NCBI RefSeq assembly: GCF_023283945.1
Contig: NZ_JAKIKW010000017.1
Location: 57,841-121,840 of the forward strand
Reading direction: 5' to 3'
DNA: 64,000 bases
Origin: Shewanella gelidimarina
GTDB taxonomy: Bacteria; Pseudomonadota; Gammaproteobacteria; Enterobacterales; Shewanellaceae
Positions 37,530-49,643 of this stretch are shown one piece after another. The translations under genes and the position numbers were made by a program. Under the pieces are notes generated by a model, which worked only from the letters and a program-made list of their open reading frames with translations, was not told where the DNA came from and did not search any database. Position 1 is the first letter of the stretch; every line of letters starts with the position of its first letter.

Positions 37530-38294
37530 TTAAACATTTAAAAACCCCGTGAGCGGACTGGTGTTATTTGCCTGTTGGCAAATAACACCAAGCCCAGCCA
37601 AATAAGCCGTTCTGCCCGTCGCAACGGCCTGTGCAAAGCAGCGGCCCATCGCCACAGGATCTGCACTACTGGCAATGGCCGTGTTAACCAATACAGCATC
37701 CGCGCCCAGCTCCATTGCTCTGGTCGCTTGCGACGGTGCGCCAATCCCCGCATCAATCACAACTGGCACATTTGACTGTTCAATAATGATTTTAAGAAAC
37801 GGTTCGGTCGCTAAACCTTGGTTTGAACCAATAGGGCTGCCAAGTGGCATCACTGCAGCGCAGCCCACCTCTTCTAAACGTCGACACAAGACAGGATCGG
37901 CATGCACATAAGGTAATACCACGTAGCCTTGCTCGCATAAAATACGCGCCGCCGCTAAGGTTTCAATAGGATCGGGCATTAAATACTTTGGATCGGGATG
38001 GATCTCAAGCTTTATCCAGTTAGTGCCTAACATTTCTCGAGACAAGTGCGCCGCAAAAATGGCCTCTTTCACATTACGAGCGCCTGCAGTATTTGGCAGC
38101 AGTTTTACCCCGCTGTCTTGCAGTGGTTTTAGTATATTGTCACTACCAGTCTTTAAGTCCAGTCGCTTAACAGCCAAGGTCACCAGTTGAGATTGCGATG
38201 CACTCACGGCTGCAAGCATGTCGCATGCTTGAGAAAATTTACCCGTCCCCGTAAACAAGCGTGAACTAAACTCTGTATCGCCAATTCTTAACAC
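37530..38294 (-). CDS. thiG: Thiazole synthase
   Basis: ThiG condenses 1-deoxyxylulose-5-phosphate, dehydroglycine and the ThiS thiocarboxylate into the thiazole phosphate. The start is GTG 38294: AGGAGG lies 5 bases upstream and it gives 254 residues (256 in E. coli). [26 protein letters not shown] (with the Schiff-base lysine) and [21 protein letters not shown] are visible. One base separates it from thiS. Confidence 0.95.
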   Translation of the reverse strand: MLRIGDTEFSSRLFTGTGKFSQACDMLAAVSASQSQLVTLAVKRLDLKTGSDNILKPLQDSGVKLLPNTAGARNVKEAIFAAHLSREMLGTNWIKLEIHPDPKYLMPDPIETLAAARILCEQGYVVLPYVHADPVLCRRLEEVGCAAVMPLGSPIGSNQGLATEPFLKIIIEQSNVPVVIDAGIGAPSQATRAMELGADAVLVNTAIASSADPVAMGRCFAQAVATGRTAYLAGLGVICQQANNTSPLTGFLNV

Positions 38295-38295
38295 A

Positions 38296-38499
38296 TTAAC
38301 CTCCTGCAACAACTGAAAACACGTCCAACTTATCATCCTGCTGACAGACAATATGTGGCCAACGACTTTTCGGTACCACTTCAGCATTTAGCGCCAACGC
38401 CACCGCATCGAGTTCAATGGCTTGGTGTTCCAATACCTTAACAAGTGATGTTCCAATTGAAACGGTTACAACTTCATCATTGAGTACAATGCTGATCAT
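38296..38499 (-). CDS. thiS: Sulfur carrier protein
   Basis: ThiS is a 67-residue ubiquitin-like sulfur carrier. It ends in the required Gly-Gly (VVAGG) that ThiF adenylates and turns into a thiocarboxylate. The start is ATG 38499, with GGAG 8 bases upstream; the frame is open further upstream but without a good start. Confidence 0.93.
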   Translation of the reverse strand: MISIVLNDEVVTVSIGTSLVKVLEHQAIELDAVALALNAEVVPKSRWPHIVCQQDDKLDVFSVVAGG

Positions 38500-38541
38500 C
38501 TGTCTATCTCCTAAATCTCTCATCTTTAGATTGCTCACGGT

Positions 38542-39366
38542 TTACCGCTCATGAACCCTGCACACCGTACAATCAGGGTCCCGTGCCAGTGTTGCTTGCC
38601 GCCAAGTGAATTTTGCACCATCGAATCGGTATAATTGACCTAACAACTGACGGCTATCCATGCAACGAGACTGCACAGCTATTGGTGGGAGTTCTGCTGT
38701 TGCATCATGAGTCAGCAAGAGGTTTAAGCTCATTAATGCCTGCATTGACGCTAAACTACCGACCATAGGCCCAAGCACGCCGACCGTTTGACAGGTTTGA
38801 CTCACGCTCATGTCGCTTGGATATAAGCAGTGATAACAGCCTGTATCGGGAGAAATCTGCTGATTAACACTTAATAACTGACCTTGAAAGTGCGCAGCAG
38901 AAGCTGATACCAAGGTGACTTTATGTTCTATGGCCAGCTGATTAACAAGCTGCCTAGCCGCGAAATTATCTGAGCAGTCCAACACTAAGTCGATAGCGTG
39001 GTAACGGTTATTAAATACCGTGGCGGCACTGTCTGCCGTCAAATAGTGTTGATAACAATGGATGTGGCAATCACGGTAAGCTCGCATTAGCTTTTGGGCT
39101 GCCACATCAGCTTTGTTGCCGCCAAGATCGTCGCTGGTAAATAGCAGTTGCCTCGGCAGATTAGAGCGCTCAATCCTATCGCCATCGATTAGGCTTATCC
39201 GACCCACGCCAGCGGCGGCCAAGTACTGTGCTGCCAAATTACCTAAGCCGCCCACCCCCACGATGAGAACATGAGACTGACTTAACCTGCTTTGCCCATG
39301 CTCACCCACTTCAGGCAGTAGAATTTGCCGTGAATACTGCATAAATGCTTGATCAGTCAGCGCCAT
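38542..39366 (-). CDS. thiF: ThiS adenylyltransferase
   Basis: This E1-like enzyme activates the ThiS C-terminus. It has 274 residues from ATG 39366 (MALTDQAFMQYSRQ), which overlaps thiDE by 14 bases. LIVGVGGLGN is the nucleotide loop, LIDGDRIERSNLPRQ follows, and two CxxC pairs (CYHC and CTVC) hold the structural zinc. Confidence 0.93.
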   Translation of the reverse strand: MALTDQAFMQYSRQILLPEVGEHGQSRLSQSHVLIVGVGGLGNLAAQYLAAAGVGRISLIDGDRIERSNLPRQLLFTSDDLGGNKADVAAQKLMRAYRDCHIHCYQHYLTADSAATVFNNRYHAIDLVLDCSDNFAARQLVNQLAIEHKVTLVSASAAHFQGQLLSVNQQISPDTGCYHCLYPSDMSVSQTCQTVGVLGPMVGSLASMQALMSLNLLLTHDATAELPPIAVQSRCMDSRQLLGQLYRFDGAKFTWRQATLARDPDCTVCRVHER

Positions 39367-40942
39367 AACTTGCTCCCAACACCCATTCAGCAACCAATGT
39401 TTGATACGCTGTTGCTGGTGCATCGGCATCGGTCACTGCCCGTACGACCGCAACATCATCCACACCACTGGCTTTCACTGCCGCAAGATTACTGGCATCA
39501 ATGCCGCCAATCGCGACAATAGGCAGTACGCCTTGCATCAGTTCTACATAGCGAGCGAGCTTATTTAACCCTTGAGGCGCCGATGGCATCTGCTTAGTGG
39601 TGGTGGGAAAAATATGCCCAAAGGCGATATAGGAGGGATTATGCTGTTTAGCCAACAGTATTTCAAAGTAACTATGACTGGATAAACCCAGTGCAACGTT
39701 TACCTCACTGAGTAACTGTAGATTGCTTTCAACCAGATCTTCTTGACCTAAATGCACCCCATAGGCTTGATGTTTTATGGCCAGTTGCCAGTGATCATTG
39801 ATGAATACTTTCGCGCTATAGTCTCGCCCTAACCCAATCGCCTGAACGATTTTCTGTTCCAGCAAAGGATCGTTGCCATCTTTTACGCGCAACTGAATCG
39901 TGCTAGCTCCGGCGCGGAGGAGTTGTTGTAAAAGATCAATCTCAGCAACCACAGGATAAACGCCTAACGGCTCTGCTATTTTTTTGAACGTATAAACCTG
40001 CTTGTCATTGGTAGGCGGCGCATTCAATGATGCCGCAAGTTGCTCAATGATCGGATAGGACGCCAAATCATTTGGCCAACCGCAGTGCGCTAAACACCCC
40101 ACTCCATTGCCGCTCTGATAACGGTGCAGCAAACCTTGCGACACATACGCTTTTGCAACCACAACCGCATCGTTGAGCACAAAGCTCTGCGCCATTACCG
40201 CAGCGATGGCCGATGACAATATACAACCCGTGCCGTGATTATTGCCGCTATCGACACGAGTTGAACTCAGCCAGAATGACTGATTCTGATGCAGGCTTGA
40301 GATCCCATCCACTTGATGACAAACCAACAGATCAACGGCTTTATCATGTTGCCAAACTGGCCCTCGGTCTCCACCTTTAGCCAGCACCGAGGTAGCCAAA
40401 GCATGCGACAACCCAATTGCAGCCTGCACGCTATCCGTTGCGGTTAATAATTGACGTCCGGCTAAAATGGCCAACTCACTTACGTTGGGGGTGATCAAGG
40501 TTAGCAAAGCTTTGAACGGACTAAAATCCAGTGTGCTACCTTTGGTAAGGGTGTCTCCGCACGTTGCCACCATCCCAGGATCCAAAATAACCGGCACCAC
40601 CACCCCAGCACTTTTCCATTGTGCTAACGCACTGGCTAGCCACGTTGCGAGTAAATTGATTTGCGCCTGATCAGCAAGCAATCCTATTTTAATCGCAGCG
40701 GGTTTGAGATCCGCCGCTAACGTATCAAGTTGCACAATCAGCATTGTGGCTGATACCGCTTCAACCGCAGCCACAGTGACCGAGCTTTGCGCGGTTATCA
40801 CGCAGCAAGCATGACACTCAAGATCTGACAGGGTGGCCAAGTCAGCTTGAATGCCCGTCCCACCACTGCTGTCAGAACCGGCAATCGTCCACACTCGTGG
40901 ACGATTATCCAAGCCTGGCTGACGGTTATTCACCTCAGCCAT
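39353..40942 (-). CDS. thiDE: Fused HMP(-P) kinase and thiamine-phosphate synthase
   Basis: In this 529-residue bifunctional protein, residues about 15-270 are ThiD, with TIAGSDSSGGTGIQAD, LDPGMVATCGD and NHGTGCILSSA. It phosphorylates hydroxymethylpyrimidine twice. Residues about 315-520 are ThiE, with RVKDGNDP, VFINDHWQLA, GVHLGQEDL, GHIFPTTTK and VAIGGIDASN. It joins the pyrimidine diphosphate to thiazole phosphate. Two-gene versions are usual in E. coli. It begins 2 bases after thiC. Confidence 0.95.
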   Translation of the reverse strand: MAEVNNRQPGLDNRPRVWTIAGSDSSGGTGIQADLATLSDLECHACCVITAQSSVTVAAVEAVSATMLIVQLDTLAADLKPAAIKIGLLADQAQINLLATWLASALAQWKSAGVVVPVILDPGMVATCGDTLTKGSTLDFSPFKALLTLITPNVSELAILAGRQLLTATDSVQAAIGLSHALATSVLAKGGDRGPVWQHDKAVDLLVCHQVDGISSLHQNQSFWLSSTRVDSGNNHGTGCILSSAIAAVMAQSFVLNDAVVVAKAYVSQGLLHRYQSGNGVGCLAHCGWPNDLASYPIIEQLAASLNAPPTNDKQVYTFKKIAEPLGVYPVVAEIDLLQQLLRAGASTIQLRVKDGNDPLLEQKIVQAIGLGRDYSAKVFINDHWQLAIKHQAYGVHLGQEDLVESNLQLLSEVNVALGLSSHSYFEILLAKQHNPSYIAFGHIFPTTTKQMPSAPQGLNKLARYVELMQGVLPIVAIGGIDASNLAAVKASGVDDVAVVRAVTDADAPATAYQTLVAEWVLGASYGAD

Positions 40943-40944
40943 GC

Positions 40945-43080
<2,136 letters not shown>

Positions 43081-43152
43081 TTAAAATTACACTTAACTAC
43101 CGAAATAAGATCTGCTAGCGGTTTTTAACCAGCCTCATGATGCAGTTATTTC

Positions 43153-43239
43153 GCTTGTTACCTACGCAGGTTCTAGCCTGATCAGGTTCAACGGATCCCG
43201 AATAAACGGTCTCAGCCATATGGCACTCCGACAAGTTGA
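43153..43239 (-). promoter_or_regulatory. TPP riboswitch (THI element)
   Basis: Read on the minus strand: a P1 stem CTTGT/ACAAG, CGGAGTGCC, GGCTGAGACC (pyrimidine-sensing CTGAGA loop), GGGATCCGTTGAACCTGATC (pyrophosphate-sensing) and GAACCTGCGTAGG. These are all conserved THI-box blocks in the right order. It is 168 bases upstream of thiC and should repress the operon when TPP is abundant. No strong terminator stem was seen before thiC, so control of translation or Rho action is likelier. Confidence 0.95.
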
Positions 43240-43245
43240 GCCGGC

Positions 43246-43251
43246 AGTATA
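43246..43251 (-). promoter_or_regulatory. Candidate -10 box of the thi operon
   Basis: TATACT on the minus strand lies 7 bases upstream of the riboswitch P1 stem. The region 18 bases further up (TTGTTT) is a weak -35 match. Confidence 0.4.
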
Positions 43252-43405
43252 AGCCTAACCGTGACTAAGAAACAAGTACAAATAATTCACAAACCTCTGT
43301 CATGGCAAATGTTTTAATTGACTCATAGCCTATTGATAATAAAGTAAATAACTTAACAATTCATGTTTAAATGCTATTTACCATGAAAAATTATCACCTC
43401 AAAAA

Positions 43406-44437
43406 CTACTGTTTTCGGCTAATCATTCTCTTTTCTAATCGTGCTGAGATAGCGTCGTTAATTGCTTTTTTAACTTTATCGCCACCGCAGTTGAAGGGAT
43501 AGCCGATGTTTTCTGCGTAAGGGTTAATTTGGGTTGGCACCTGTACTATTCGAAAGCAGGTATCGCCGCGACGTACGATGCGGTTTGGATCGAGTCGATG
43601 GTCTGTCGTGGGGATTTTGCTGTACTCATCTACCTCAGGAAAAATTAACTCTACCATGCCACCATCCATCTCACTCAATGAGTGCGGCCCGCTATATTCA
43701 TTGGCTTTATCGACAATAAGTGCATCTAGTGCGGCATCATTTTTTCGTTGAAGATAGGATTGAGCAATAGCCATTGCACTACGGCGAGGAATGTTCGTCG
43801 GCAGTATGGCTTCAATAGTGTTGTCGGCCTCAATCGCGGTTTCTATCACTGGCAATGTCTCGACAAGTTCGTCAGGATCGGTGGGGTTGTCGCTATCTGT
43901 TGGTAAATGACTTTGTGATCTCACCTTAGTTGTTGAGCTGTCGATGGTATCCACCACCTCACCTTTTACCGGTTTAGGTTCGACATACAGGTATGATTGG
44001 ATTTTGATTGGGGCAACAGTTGTAACCTTTAGCGTTTGTCTCACCCAAAGCTGATTAATAAACCCAATCAATACAAGGTGCAGTAAAATAACCCATATGA
44101 ATAATCGAAGCAGCTGAGATGAACGCGAGGCTGATGAGCGTTTCACGCCGCCTTTATCACGATTATCCGGCTCAACAACGACTTCAGAGATAGAGGTTAA
44201 TTCAGCCGCGGTGTTGATACCAAACATAGGTTCAAATAGATGATGGCTACCCGAAAGCTCAAACTGTTTATCAGCCCTAATGACCGCCAAAGTGCCACTG
44301 ACGGGCTCAGTGCTTACCGATAAACAGAGCAGAGGTTGCCCTTTGCCAGGCTCTGCTGCGAACGCACTAGAAACAGGTACTGCGGATCTGCTCACTGGTT
44401 TCATCCGATGAATAACTCTATAGTCCATAAGGTTCAA
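43406..44437 (-). CDS. Single-pass membrane protein of unknown function
   Basis: This 343-residue protein has a cytoplasmic N-terminal part (about 1-108), one membrane helix (about 110-130, LRLFIWVILLHLVLIGFI), an acidic/Thr-rich periplasmic linker (about 150-215) and a compact C-terminal part. The end contains RRGDTCFRIVQVP and GYPFNCGGD, with two cysteines that could form a disulfide. The layout resembles TonB/TolA-type proteins but no TonB C-terminal signature is present. It stands alone. Confidence 0.75.
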   Translation of the reverse strand: MNLMDYRVIHRMKPVSRSAVPVSSAFAAEPGKGQPLLCLSVSTEPVSGTLAVIRADKQFELSGSHHLFEPMFGINTAAELTSISEVVVEPDNRDKGGVKRSSASRSSQLLRLFIWVILLHLVLIGFINQLWVRQTLKVTTVAPIKIQSYLYVEPKPVKGEVVDTIDSSTTKVRSQSHLPTDSDNPTDPDELVETLPVIETAIEADNTIEAILPTNIPRRSAMAIAQSYLQRKNDAALDALIVDKANEYSGPHSLSEMDGGMVELIFPEVDEYSKIPTTDHRLDPNRIVRRGDTCFRIVQVPTQINPYAENIGYPFNCGGDKVKKAINDAISARLEKRMISRKQ

Positions 44438-44771
44438 TTAACGCCATGAGAAGACAAGGTTAACCATTAATAATGGCGTTATTTTTAACGATTTATCATG
44501 CTAATTTATTTAACATGAAGCTTGTTTGAGCGTGGTTAATTAGGATAATTTATCAATGAATAATAATCACTTAAAACATTAGAGGCCGCTTTATTACAAA
44601 AGTTCAACATCTAGTGTTAGTGTCTGTTTTTTATCATTAATCATCGCTAATGTAACGGTAATTCCATTGGGACGTTTTTAAGCTAACACGTGTACGCTAA
44701 ACTATGGCTATTATCATTAAAGCTGATACACTGCAGCTAATCGTGGTCAAACCAGAAGTCATTTACGCCTT
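44438..44771. other. Divergent promoter region
   Basis: These 334 bases between the membrane-protein gene (minus) and the haemolysin III gene (plus) contain no gene. A 9-bp inverted repeat, TAACGCCAT (44439-44447) and ATGGCGTTA (44473-44481), lies just upstream of the minus-strand gene and could be an operator or leader hairpin. Confidence 0.45.
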
Positions 44772-45461
44772 ATGTCTACTCAACAATCAACCTTGTCGCC
44801 AAAGCAAACCCTAGTATCAAGTGCTAGTTATAGCGTAAAAGAAGAGCTAGCAAACAGCTTAAGTCATGGGCTAGGCGTTGTGGCAGGTGTTATCGGCTTG
44901 ATTATGTGTATTTTAAAAGGCTATGAGCAATTAACTTTTGTTCAAATGGCGGGTGTAGTGGTTTATTGCGGCAGCATTATTTTGCTATTTCTTTGCTCAA
45001 CCCTATATCATAGCGCAACAGATAAAGCCTTGAAGCATAAGTTAAAAATCGCTGACCATTGTGCCATCTACCTGTTGATAGCGGGTACCTACACCCCTTT
45101 AATGCTGATTAGTTTAGAAAATGAAAATGGCAACGGAAATGCCAACTTAGTGCTCATTGCCATTTGGTCATTGGCAATCGGAGGCATTCTTTTCAAAACA
45201 CTCTTTATCACTCGCTTTAAAGTCTTCAGTCTCGTCTTGTACCTTGCCATGGGTTGGCTCTGTGTCACGGTGATGAAAGAGTTAATTGCTGGAATGTCGC
45301 CATTAGGCTTTAACCTTCTCATTATTGGCGGGTTATTTTACAGTCTAGGGATTGTTTTTTATGTTGCTAAACGCATTCCCTACAACCACGCGATATGGCA
45401 CCTGTTTGTATTAGGTGGCGCCATTAGCCACTTCCTCTGCGTTTACTTAACGGTCATTTAA
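44772..45461 (+). CDS. Haemolysin III / PAQR-family membrane protein (YqfA-like)
   Basis: This 229-residue protein has seven predicted helices. ANSLSHGLGVVAG, CSTLYHS and the C-terminal NHAIWHLFVLGGAISHFLC keep the Ser, His and Asp/His residues that bind zinc in PAQR proteins. Despite the name, these proteins are more likely membrane hydrolases or receptors than toxins. Confidence 0.88.
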   Translation: MSTQQSTLSPKQTLVSSASYSVKEELANSLSHGLGVVAGVIGLIMCILKGYEQLTFVQMAGVVVYCGSIILLFLCSTLYHSATDKALKHKLKIADHCAIYLLIAGTYTPLMLISLENENGNGNANLVLIAIWSLAIGGILFKTLFITRFKVFSLVLYLAMGWLCVTVMKELIAGMSPLGFNLLIIGGLFYSLGIVFYVAKRIPYNHAIWHLFVLGGAISHFLCVYLTVI

Positions 45462-45546
45462 TCGCGTATAAATAGTCTGCATTGTGTAATGACAATTAGA
45501 GACTAACGACTTAATGCTTATCTGGGCAAGAATGAGATAAAAGTTA

Positions 45547-46428
45547 TTACACTAAGTGGTCTTTCAAAAAATCCAGAAACACCCTAATTTTAGGCGAAAT
45601 AAGCTCTCGCCTTAGAAAAACAGCATAAACTGACGTATCTTTTCCATGTGGACAAAAGCTGTGATTATGCATAACTTGCGTAAGCTCACCATCGAGCAAT
45701 GCTTTCTTCACAGCCCAAGACGGCATTAAAGCTAACCCACCATGGTTCAAAATCATTTGCTTTTGGCCATTAACCGTATTGATTTCCATAGCGTTTCCAA
45801 TCTCTATTTTTTGTAATTGTTCACCTTTTAAAAACCAGCTCCCCCAACCGGCATAACCATGCTTTATACAAAGGTGGTTCGCTAAGTCTTCCAGTACCAA
45901 CGGAGTGCCATTTTCTTTCAAATACCTTGGGCTAGCGCATAATACAAAATCATTTGTGGACAATTTTTTAGCGATCATTGAAGAATCAGCTAGACTACCG
46001 CTTCGAATAGCAACATCAATATTTTCTTCTATTAGATCAACAACTCTCTCGCTAATTTCTATTCTCAAATTAATGTCGGGATATTGGGCTTTAAAGGCTG
46101 GAATTAAGGGAAGGATAATGGCTTCTCCAAACCCCACGGTAGTACTGATATTTAGCATGCCTTTTGGAATGGCCTGTAAGTCATTAACGACCCGCTTGGC
46201 TTCATCTAGTTCAGACACTATTTGCTTAGAATAGCCGTAGAACCGATTGCCCGCTTCAGTCAGGGATATACTGCGACTATTACGATTAATCAGCCTAACC
46301 CCGAGGTCATTTTCCAATACTGCAAGCTGCCGAGAAATTGAAGAGGGTTGCACATCAAAAATACGACTGGCCTCCGAAATGCTTTTAGCCTCAACAACAG
46401 CATTAAAATATTGTAAGCGTTTCATCAT
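45547..46428 (-). CDS. LysR-family transcription regulator
   Basis: This 293-residue protein has a winged helix at about 3-60 (YFNAVVEAKSISEASRIFDVQPSSISRQLAVLE) and a periplasmic-binding-like effector domain. It is most like the group that controls SDR and quinone genes. It lies downstream of, and in the same direction as, two SDR genes, which are possible targets. Confidence 0.88.
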   Translation of the reverse strand: MMKRLQYFNAVVEAKSISEASRIFDVQPSSISRQLAVLENDLGVRLINRNSRSISLTEAGNRFYGYSKQIVSELDEAKRVVNDLQAIPKGMLNISTTVGFGEAIILPLIPAFKAQYPDINLRIEISERVVDLIEENIDVAIRSGSLADSSMIAKKLSTNDFVLCASPRYLKENGTPLVLEDLANHLCIKHGYAGWGSWFLKGEQLQKIEIGNAMEINTVNGQKQMILNHGGLALMPSWAVKKALLDGELTQVMHNHSFCPHGKDTSVYAVFLRRELISPKIRVFLDFLKDHLV

Positions 46429-46602
46429 TTAATTCGTCACTCGCGGTATATGAAGATAAAACTTCACAATGGTAAAAATAAAAGTTCTGTACGTAAATCA
46501 CAAAACTTTTATACGTTAAGTACAAGCCAAATATTAACGACACGTCTTAGTGTGCCGATCGAACCTAAACGTTGAAATCGCAATTTAGATTCACATTAAC
46601 AG

Positions 46603-47289
46603 CTAAGTTAGATCCAACGTTTCAACATGTGTATTAGGCCCACAACTTAGTAAATAGTCGATTGCCTTGGTTATTTCGTCCGTCCCCATCTTCTGCTCTT
46701 TTGGTGTATCAAAGGCTTTGGTCATATCCGTATCAACCACACCAGGGCAAAGTGCTGTAACCTTAATATTGTATGGTTTTAGCTCTTGATGTAATGAACC
46801 ATTAAAGCCAAGCACTGCGTATTTTGAAGCGCAGTAGCCGCCCCCCGTAGCAAAGGTCTGCTTACCTGCGATAGAGCCTAAATTGAATATATATCCGTGT
46901 TTTTGTCGTTTCATTTCATTACAAAACGCCTTAGCAACAATAAATAAGCCTTTAACATTAATATCGATCATATTGGAAAAATCATCCACATCGATATCTA
47001 ACGTACCCAAGGTAAACACACCGGCATTATTGAAAACAATATCAATTCTATTTAATGTTTGAGCGATAGTAACAAGCTTTTCATAAGCGTTCTTGTCATC
47101 AGACAAGTCAATAGAGTGAACATCAACGCTCAAACTGGGGAAGACTGAATGAATTTCAGTACGCACTTGATTCAATGCATCACTGTTTCTCGCAATTAGC
47201 GTCAACTCATAGCCTTGAGTGGCTAGATATTTAGCGACCGCTTTACCAATACCTTTTGAAGCGCCGGTTACAACTGCATGTTTGTTCAT
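46603..47289 (-). CDS. Short-chain dehydrogenase/reductase
   Basis: This 228-residue NAD(P)-dependent enzyme has the cofactor motif TGASKGIGKAVA (about 8-19), NNAGVF and the catalytic Tyr-Lys in YCASKYAVLG with an upstream Ser (LGSIAG). The start is ATG 47289, with AAGG 6 bases upstream; the frame extends to 47352 inside the neighbouring gene. The substrate is unknown. Confidence 0.88.
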   Translation of the reverse strand: MNKHAVVTGASKGIGKAVAKYLATQGYELTLIARNSDALNQVRTEIHSVFPSLSVDVHSIDLSDDKNAYEKLVTIAQTLNRIDIVFNNAGVFTLGTLDIDVDDFSNMIDINVKGLFIVAKAFCNEMKRQKHGYIFNLGSIAGKQTFATGGGYCASKYAVLGFNGSLHQELKPYNIKVTALCPGVVDTDMTKAFDTPKEQKMGTDEITKAIDYLLSCGPNTHVETLDLT

Positions 47290-47335
47290 TTTGACCTTAC
47301 TAATGGTTAACAGAGTGGACGTTGCAGTAGTCGTA

Positions 47336-48046
47336 TTAATGCATTTTCGCATTAAATGCTATAAGAGCACCGCTGAGGTTCGTTTTTGTTGGTTGAGTAA
47401 GTTCAATCATTAATTCTGCCATCTCTGCTGGATCAACCCAATTAGCGGGATCAATATCTGGCATCGCCATTCGGTTAACGTCAGTATCAATAATCGTGGG
47501 CAGTACGGCATTTATCTTAATGCCATATTCCACACCTTCGGCCGCCATACTTTCGACAAGGCCATTCAATGCCAATTTAGAGGCCATATATGGCCCAAAA
47601 CCCGCTGGAATGTTGCGAATAGTGTCGCGAGCAGAGACAAACATGATAGAACCGCCATTGTTTCTTTCCATCGTGTTAAAAATTTCACGACCAAACACAA
47701 AAGCAGTCATAAAATTCGCATTGAATAGTTGCTCAACTTCTTTAACTTCGATGTCCTTCCAATGTCTCCACGTGTAAATACCAGTACAATGGTAGTGCGC
47801 CTCGATTTTACCTAGAATGCCAATTGTTTTTGCTACAAGAGCCTTACTTTCTGCTTCATTTGAAAGGTCACCAAGAAGAACGGTGAGCTTTCCATCGTAT
47901 TTAGCTTCCATTTGTTCAGCTCTTAGCTCATCCCCTTTACGCCCAAAAGCGACGACTTGAGTGCCAGATGCAATAAGATTTTTGATGATGATTTTGGCGG
48001 TCACTGAAAAACATGAGGCGACAGTTGCTGTTTTGATAGTGTTCAT
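47336..48046 (-). CDS. Short-chain dehydrogenase/reductase, atypical N-terminus
   Basis: This 236-residue SDR has a Tyr-Lys pair in YMASKLALNG and a Ser in MFVSARD. The cofactor loop is not the usual TGxxxGxG: the N-terminus reads TATVASCFSVTAKIIIKNL, so NAD(P) binding may be altered. It lies 46 bases before the next SDR and is likely in one transcript with it. Confidence 0.8.
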   Translation of the reverse strand: MNTIKTATVASCFSVTAKIIIKNLIASGTQVVAFGRKGDELRAEQMEAKYDGKLTVLLGDLSNEAESKALVAKTIGILGKIEAHYHCTGIYTWRHWKDIEVKEVEQLFNANFMTAFVFGREIFNTMERNNGGSIMFVSARDTIRNIPAGFGPYMASKLALNGLVESMAAEGVEYGIKINAVLPTIIDTDVNRMAMPDIDPANWVDPAEMAELMIELTQPTKTNLSGALIAFNAKMH

Positions 48047-48305
48047 TTTTATCCATTAATTTCTGTAAGTGGTTTAAGGATTAAAATAATATCTTTTGCC
48101 ATAAACGTTTAGAAGATGGCAAAAAACAAAGCATGATTGCTTAAAAGACAACGATGAAGTGATATTCCGACACCATGAGTCAAACTCAAACTCAGCCTCA
48201 GCACAATAAACACCGTTCTAGAAGGTGTCTCTAGCGCCAATGTCATCGTAGCCATTAATGGTGCCTGTCAGCGTTAATGGCTCAAGATATTGTGAAGATG
48301 ACTAT

Positions 48306-48665
48306 TCAATTAATGAAGTAGCCAAGAAAGATGACAACGCCAGAGAGTATCAAGGTAACTATTGCTGGAATGCCATCTTTCCAAGTATCGAAACGCAGGT
48401 GAAAAAAGATAGCCCCAAGAGACGTCGCTGATAGCAACGCGGCCCCCAGAGTTCCTAATATACTGCTTTGAAACCAGATACTTGTCGCCCCAATCAGCTC
48501 TATGATCCCTACCAAAGCCATTATCTGGCGGTTTAATCCGTAGGAATGAAAAAACTCAAGCTGCTTGTCGAAGATCATTTTCTGCCAGCCCAGCAATTTG
48601 ATGGAGCCTGCAAAGATGAAAAAAGCCGAAAGTACACTGATAATGACGGTCATTAAGGTATCCAT
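48306..48665 (-). CDS. DoxX-like membrane protein
   Basis: This 119-residue protein has four predicted helices. AGSIKLLGWQK near the N-terminus and GIIELIGA in the second helix are typical of small DoxX-like proteins, whose role is redox- or quinone-linked at the membrane. Its ATG shares one base with the stop of the upstream SDR (TAATG). A 9-bp inverted repeat AGCCATTAA/TTAATGGCT (48250-48282) lies downstream. Confidence 0.82.
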   Translation of the reverse strand: MDTLMTVIISVLSAFFIFAGSIKLLGWQKMIFDKQLEFFHSYGLNRQIMALVGIIELIGATSIWFQSSILGTLGAALLSATSLGAIFFHLRFDTWKDGIPAIVTLILSGVVIFLGYFIN

Positions 48666-49561
48666 TATTGAGCCTCCTGAATGTTAGCCATATGTTCAAT
48701 ATTGACTGATTTAAGAAATGTCTGTTGAGCATGTTCAAGCTGATCATTTAACATCGCCACTTGTCCTCCTAGAACTGAAGGATCCACCAGAGTTCGAAAA
48801 GGCCGACTACCATAAGGACGCTCTAGTAAGGCCACGACTGAATCGGCAACCATCTTGGGGGAGTTATTGAAAAAGCTATCCTGAACCAATGCCATAAATT
48901 GTTGGATCATATTTTCTGTTTGATTCAGCGTGGCCCCGTACCCGCTAGCGCGTTCACTCTCATCTGGGGCATGTGATTTTTCCATGATGCCAGTATTAAA
49001 AGCTCCGGGTTGCACGATAAGGGTTTCAATACCAAGCGGTGCCAGCTCATAAGCATAACTTTCGGTGACGGTCTCCAGCGCTGTTTTACTCGCCGTATAG
49101 AGACCACTTAGAGGCAGTACAAAATTTGAGAGACTACTGGTAACATTAATGATAGTCCCTTTACCCTGCTGGCGAATCGTGGGTAATACCGCTCGCATCA
49201 CGCGCAGTGGCCCTAGCAGGTTGGTATCAAACATCTGCTGAACTTGTGAGGAGGTAAATGTTTCATTCAGTCCTCCGATATAACAGCCAGCGTTGTTAAT
49301 CACCACATCAAGCGTGCCAGACAAGTCATTCGCAACAGTAACCAACGCATTTTCTACTGAAGCATCGGACGTCACATCCATTTCCAGAGGAATGATTTGT
49401 CCTTCTAGCGTTTCAGATAAGTCCATAAAGGCTGCTGCGCTGGTGTTATTTTTTCCTTTCAGACAACGCATTGCGGCATAAACACGGTGACCAGATTGCG
49501 CAAGGGCTATTGCCATTTCTCGACCAAAACCACTGCTGGTACCCGTAATTAATATATTCAT
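48665..49561 (-). CDS. Short-chain dehydrogenase/reductase
   Basis: This 298-residue protein has the TGTSSGFGREMA cofactor motif, INNAGCYIGG, a Ser in NVTSSLS and the Tyr-Lys pair in YTASKTALE. It is one of the classical SDRs with a longer C-terminus. It is coupled to the DoxX-like gene and divergent from a LysR gene, an arrangement expected for a regulator and its target. Confidence 0.9.
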   Translation of the reverse strand: MNILITGTSSGFGREMAIALAQSGHRVYAAMRCLKGKNNTSAAAFMDLSETLEGQIIPLEMDVTSDASVENALVTVANDLSGTLDVVINNAGCYIGGLNETFTSSQVQQMFDTNLLGPLRVMRAVLPTIRQQGKGTIINVTSSLSNFVLPLSGLYTASKTALETVTESYAYELAPLGIETLIVQPGAFNTGIMEKSHAPDESERASGYGATLNQTENMIQQFMALVQDSFFNNSPKMVADSVVALLERPYGSRPFRTLVDPSVLGGQVAMLNDQLEHAQQTFLKSVNIEHMANIQEAQ

Positions 49562-49643
49562 ATTACTCTTTCCATTTTTTGGGGTTGAAAAGAGTGTAGA
49601 CCTGCATCATTATTAATTGTACTGATTACAACTAATAACCATT

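Noticed and set aside
48250..48282. Terminator after the DoxX-like gene
   Set aside because: The 9-bp inverted repeat lacks a following T run on the minus strand and has a 15-base loop.
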